This document shows positions 59,721 through 64,000 of a stretch of DNA of 64,000 nt, in pieces. Position numbers and translations under genes: made by a program. The stretch covers positions 36,798,763-36,862,762 of the forward strand of contig JBOZIK010000001.1 of assembly GCA_051453625.1 (NCBI GenBank), read 5' to 3'. Position 1 is the stretch's first letter. Each line of letters starts with the position of its first letter. The notes under the pieces are model-generated. The model saw only the letters and a list, made by a program, of their open reading frames with translations. It searched no databases and had not been told where the DNA came from. Origin of the DNA: Welwitschia mirabilis. Its lineage: Eukaryota > Gnetophyta > Gnetopsida > Welwitschiales.

Positions 59721-60482
59721 CTTAACAATTACTACAAAAGGGGATCCACATCATTAAGGATTATTATGATAACTATTAACATCCCTTCTAACTTTTTTTC
59801 TAACTATCATTTAGTTATAGGTACCTAACTTTTTTAATAACACTATAAAAAAGGACATAATTCCACTAGAAAAAGCATATACTACTCTCAAAATAAAAAG
59901 TTAAAATGGAAAGGGGTGTGAGTCCAAGGGGATATTAAACCAACTAGTGCATTATGAAATACCAAGTGAATGAATAAATGATTAAAATAAAAACCTAACT
60001 TAACCACATTTGCTTACAAAATAAAATCCTTACCAGTAGGATTAATAACCTTCTCTTTCATCTAGAAGAAAGATTAATCAAACAAAATCTAAGGGCATAC
60101 TAATAACAACCATCTACATTGGGACAACATAGTGTAACTGGCAAAGTCGACATTCCAAACATCTAGATAGATAAAACTTTTAAACATAGAAGTAAATATG
60201 TATGCCTTTCTATTAAATTGAGCAAACAACTCCAACATAGAACAACTGGAAGAAGAAGAGATTACCAAAATGATATGCCTTAAAATGTATGAAGGTAAAG
60301 CAAGGATAAGTAAAGAAGCCATTTCCTAAATTTAACAAATAAAAAACTTCTTTGACCTTTGAAATGTTTCATGAGAATACTGATGTGCATATATTGACAT
60401 CTTTCTTATTAAAAATGCATAAGAATGGTGGTCTAGATGTCAATATAAACATCCTTAATGAGTACCTTGGCATACCTTTGTT
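59721..60482. other. Unassigned sequence before G5
   Basis: No domain recognised. The minus-strand frame at 60089-60322 opposes G5 and is not supported. Confidence 0.35.
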
Positions 60483-60760
60483 GATAAATTTAAAATGAAA
60501 TTCATTCCTGAATACTTCATAGAAGATTAAATGATGGAATTCTAATGCCTCTACTTAGGAAAATGCCCCTTAGATAAACACTGATTTGAATTCTAGCATC
60601 TTATGAAATACTAAAAGAACTTCATAGAGAAGTAGTTAATTAACAGTTTCAGTGAAACTCTACCACTTAAACTCAAAAGCATCCTCTACACCTTAGAAAT
60701 CAAATCCACTGAAGATTCCTACTATAAAATAAAACATTACCTTGAAAGGCAAGAAAATTG
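60483..60760 (+). pseudogene. G5 gag (broken)
   Basis: Reads DKFKMKFIPEYFIED, MMEF-CLYLGKCPLDKH, then FSETLPLKLKSILYTLEI and YYKIKHYLERQEN, interrupted by about six stops. This is the capsid pattern of chromovirus-type gypsy gag (F-x-x-x-F-P-x-Y, then a Q-G-x-x-S-V-x-x-Y-equivalent). A zinc knuckle may lie near 60850-60960 but is not clear. Confidence 0.6.
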
Positions 60761-61129
60761 ATGCCATGAGCCTCACCACTTGCAAGTAAATAGACCCAAC
60801 ATAACCAACATTTCATTGGCACATGAAACATTTATAATCAACATTACTTACCATTAATCCCACCAGAAGGGTTACATTGTCAAAAATTATCTACCCAAAG
60901 CTTGAGCACTAAATCTCCCTTAGAACAATTAGCCTTAAGCCTTATAGAATTTAGTCGCATAACCAAAAAGGGTGTATATCACCATCTAAATAGGTGTAAT
61001 TCATAACTAGTACTCTATCTTAGAATTACATGGTTAAATTTCAACTTTCTTTATTTTATTTCTAGTAAATAGTAATACCTTTTACAATTTCATTTCTCTA
61101 GCATTATTTTATAAATTAAACATCACCCT

Positions 61130-61380
61130 GTTCAAGGAATAAAAATATACCATAGGAATTACAAGGGCTAGTTTTTTTACACATGATAGAACTATCACTG
61201 TCATTAATTATACCATTCATGACTCACATTTTAGGAATAAGTTTTATGTCTTTTATGTTAGAGAATATCATGCCATTTTTGGTATTTCATTCTTAATTAA
61301 ATATAATGTGCGAATCAATTTTGGCTAATGCACCCTCCTACTAATAACTTCATTTGAAGAATAAATCTTAAAGAGGAAGG
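61130..61380 (+). pseudogene. G5 aspartic protease remnant (broken)
   Basis: Later half recognisable: FRNKFYVFYVREYHAIFGIS and FLIKYNVRINFG correspond to the F-Y-V-L-P-L...D-x-I-L-G-x-x-W-L block. The D-S/T-G active site was not found. Confidence 0.55.
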
Positions 61381-61479
61381 GAAGGAATAAGAAGATATCT
61401 TTGACCTCACCTAATCATATTTTAAAAGTACTCAAAATAAACTAAGTCTTCATTACCCTAATTTAAGTAGAAATTGTAA

Positions 61480-62330
61480 AGAGAATCCCACATTACTAGT
61501 AGAATTATGAGAATTTTCCAAGGTATTTGAAGATTCTAAGAGGCTGCCACCCAAGAGGAGAGTGGAGTACATAATCAACTTATTCCTTGGTGCATAACCA
61601 ATAGCTCGATCTCCCTATCAATTCTCAGTGATAGAATTAAGGAAACTAAAACTACAAATTGAACAACTACCTTTAAAAGAAAATATCCATCCTAGTGTAT
61701 CACCTTGAGGAGTTCCAATACTCTTCATGAAGAAAAAGAATGGTACCTTATGACTTTACATTAATTATAGATAGCTAAACAAGATAACCATAAAAAATAG
61801 GTATCTTTTATCAAGAATTAATGACCTATTAGATCAACTTAAAGGAGTCGAAATCTTCTCAAAGATAAACTTAAAATCTGGATACTATCAAATTTGCATC
61901 AAAGATGAAGATATCTACAAAACTACCTTTAGAATAAGACATGGATATTATAAGTTTGTAGTGATGCCCTTCAATTTGACAAATGCTTCTGGTACTTTTA
62001 TGAGCTTTATGAATGATATTGTTTAACCTTATTTAGATAAATTTATAGTTATATTTTTAGACAATATTCTTTTATATTTCGAAAGCTGAGATGATCATGT
62101 TGCACACATAAAGCAAATTTTACAGGTTCTAACTTGACATGATTTTAAAGCCAAGTTGAGAAAATGTGACTTCTTCTAGATAGAAATCAGTTACCTAGGA
62201 CACATTATTTTTAGTAAATGAATCGCCACTAATCTAGCCAAAGTACAGGCTATAAGGGAATGGTTAGAATTAAAGGTTGTCACACAAGTTTTAAGCTCTT
62301 TAAGGTTTACTAGCTTTTACTAAAAATTCA
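61480..62330 (+). pseudogene. G5 reverse transcriptase (broken, chromovirus-like)
   Basis: Blocks in order: [141 protein letters not shown] (F-L-D-N for F-L-D-D at about 62053-62064), ISYLGHIIFS. About ten single stops and few frameshifts. It is clearly a different lineage from G1-G4 (chromovirus-like G-Y-H-Q-I and V-M-P-F-G-L-T-N-A blocks). The connection domain follows to 62330. Confidence 0.85.
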
Positions 62331-62521
62331 TCCCATGATTCTCCAACTTGTAGCACCACTAATAGATTTAACTAGATCAACATCTGCATTTAACTTTAAT
62401 GATAAATGCAAGGAGGCATTTCTTAAGCTAAATTTATAACTTACAATAGCACTTATTCTCAAAATTATAGACATCAATAAATCATTCATAGTTGTCACTG
62501 ATGCTTCTACTCAAGGTATAA
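62331..62521 (+). pseudogene. G5 RNase H start, truncated by insertion
   Basis: Text ends in FIVVTDASTQGI-like sequence (the D-A-S block of RNase H) at about 62490-62520, then breaks off at TGTCACATCC. The rest of G5 pol should lie beyond the inserted element, outside the window. Confidence 0.65.
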
Positions 62522-62917
62522 TGTCACATCCCAAATTTTTAATGAAGTTTTAAATGTCTTAATTAATAAGTTAAAAGAGAATATGAAATTTTATAAGGCT
62601 AATAATTATGTTAATTCCTAGATGTTTTCCTTTATAGCTAATAGTCTCATGATAATTATTTTATACTTTGGCTTTATTTAATTAATTTCTCATCTTATCA
62701 ATACTAATGAGTTGTGAATTTGAAATGGAAATTATTTTGAATAGAGATGCTTAATGTCTAGAGTAATTATTTTTAAATGTTAAAGAAATTTTTATAATGT
62801 TTTTGAAATGTTTTATTATTGTTGCTAATGTCTCATTTAATATTTGTTAATTATGATAAGCATAATTGTTATTTATTATTTACCTAGTGACCTGGTAAGG
62901 TAATGTAATCTCCATCA

Positions 62918-63056
62918 CTTCATCATCACCTTCACTACCTTCAACACTTACACCACACCACTTCCACCACCTTTATCACTTTTATCATACCACTTTCAAC
63001 AACTCCACCACTTTTACCACACCACTTCCACCATCTCTACCACTTTCACCACTCTC
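62918..63056 (+). repeat. CCA/CTT-rich minisatellite
   Basis: Variants of accacttccaccacctttatc and caccacttttaccacacc, about seven imperfect units, strongly pyrimidine-rich, just upstream of the TATA box. Confidence 0.8.
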
Positions 63057-63091
63057 TTAAGTAATGCCTCTTCATATCCTATACTTTCTAC

Positions 63092-63099
63092 TATAAATA
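63092..63099 (+). promoter_or_regulatory. TATA box of the 62522 LTR
   Basis: TATAAATA followed by gaatcttcctctttt, about 35 bases after the CCA-rich repeat. Confidence 0.6.
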
Positions 63100-63341
63100 G
63101 AATCTTCCTCTTTTCATATTTCTTATACTATTAAATCTTTTGATCTTAATCTTAGAGCTTAGAAAAGCCTTGAAGCCTTGTAATCTTCACGAGATCTTAA
63201 CTTTTGTCTTGAAATTAGTATGGTTATGGTCTTTCATCTTATTTCTGGTATGGTATATCATTTTATTTCTTGTATGCTTTATGGACTACCATCTATTTCT
63301 TATATGATCCAATTAATGGCTGTGAATTCAATTTTATACTT

Positions 63342-63575
63342 TGAACTCATGAACAAATTATGCAACTTCAAGGGCTAGGCCACCTAAAGCACTCCCATTA
63401 GCCATGGAAGTGAGCTGTTAGAGTGATCAGTGTGATTTTTGTAACTCATCTAGTTGTGCGTGACATGATGTTTTATGACTTCAGGGGGTTATCCCACTTG
63501 AAGGGTTCTTATTAGCCATAGGAATAAAGTTTTAGACAAATGGGTATTTTTAACATCCTTCTGATAGAGCATTTT
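63342..63575 (+). repeat. About 118-bp tandem duplication in LTR
   Basis: Two diverged units: the first has acttcaagggctaggcca, cactcccattagccatggaa and gtgtgatttttgtaac; the second has acttcagggggttatccca, ttcttattagccatagga and gggtatttttaacatc. Confidence 0.7.
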
Positions 63576-64000
63576 ATTCACTATATATTCTTGGATTATT
63601 GAGATTTGTATATGTGTATTCACATTATTGTATCTTGTATGAAGCTTTAGTTACATACGATTATCTTGAGGATCCCATCATGAGCTTGGAAAACCTCTTT
63701 ATCTAAAACCTTATCATGAATCATACTAGGAACTATTAAGGTTTCAGCTTTCACACCATGCTTGCATGTATAGGATCCATCACAAGGATGGCCTTTGAAT
63801 AAGCCAGCTGTTGAAGTTCGGATTGAATGTTGTATTCATATTTGTTGCTTAAAATCATGCATGTAGTTGAAGAACCATTGATGTCTTAAAAATTTGGATT
63901 ATTTATGATAATTATACTTATATTTGTTAAGGAAGAGTTCCAAAATTTTGTATATAACTTTGTAATTATTATTTCCTTTTTGAAGATTTCAAATGTTTAG

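Larger units (their letters stand above)
62522..64000 (+). mobile_element. LTR of another retroelement inserted in G5
   Basis: Starts TGTCACATCCCAAATTTTTA exactly where G5 RNase H stops. It has a CCA-rich minisatellite, a TATA box and an internal tandem duplication, and no coding frame, as expected of an LTR. A possible decayed end ta at 63952 followed by tataa would match tataa at 62517-62521 as target duplication, but G5 coding was not seen to resume, so the end is unproved. Confidence 0.6.

Noticed and set aside
1-64000. tRNA, rRNA, organellar or viral insertions
   Set aside because: Looked for cloverleaf-type ends, conserved rRNA words and plastid genes by eye; none seen. Pararetrovirus-type motifs were not recognised either.

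Overview
The window is a gene-poor, strongly AT-rich stretch of a large plant nuclear genome with nine runs of N. Almost everything recognisable is the debris of transposable elements. Plant origin is supported by Ty3/gypsy elements of the Athila/Tat type (tRNA-Asp-like primer binding sites, LTRs bounded by TGTTG...CAACA), a CACTA-like and a hAT-like DNA transposon, and a fragment of a plant-type protein kinase. Heavy C-to-T/G-to-A decay and long retention of old copies would fit a gymnosperm with a low-GC genome (Welwitschia is one possibility), but the species cannot be fixed from the sequence.

Layout. 1-28474 is a nested stack. An outer minus-strand Ty3/gypsy element (G3; 5' LTR 27306-28474, reading leftwards) is interrupted in gag by a complete but dead plus-strand element G2 (13905-24498), and in reverse transcriptase by a minus-strand element G1 (81-11769). 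Bases 1-80 carry the continuation of the G3 reverse transcriptase, so the rest of G3 lies left of the window. 28475-35850 is unassigned apart from a repeat fragment, a TA-rich tract and small tandem repeats. 35880-37830 is the RNase H/integrase remnant of a fourth gypsy element (G4, plus strand).

37980-56320 consists of two diverged direct copies (A and B) of a repeat of about 3 kb, probably long LTRs, split by later insertions. Copy A holds a hAT-like element (38469-39496, exact 8-bp target duplication) and a CACTA-like element of about 9.7 kb (40574-50233). Copy B holds a 2.47-kb solo LTR (51318-53788, exact 5-bp target duplication). Each copy lacks the insertions of the other and so serves as an empty-site control.

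Inside the CACTA-like element is the only host-gene-like material: a broken kinase N-lobe (44065-44475), and a CpG-retaining coding segment (45805-46425) with two in-frame TGAs followed by two candidate 72-nt exons. 56321-60480 has degenerate minus-strand coding of unknown kind and a hierarchical minisatellite (58730-59720). 60483-62521 is gag-protease-RT of a different, chromovirus-like gypsy element (G5), cut by another LTR that begins at 62522 and runs to or near the window end.

No intact protein-coding gene, tRNA, rRNA, CRISPR or organellar segment was found. None of the elements looks able to move on its own. The most recent visible events are the solo LTR, which still carries many CpGs, and the hAT-like insertion with its perfect target duplication.
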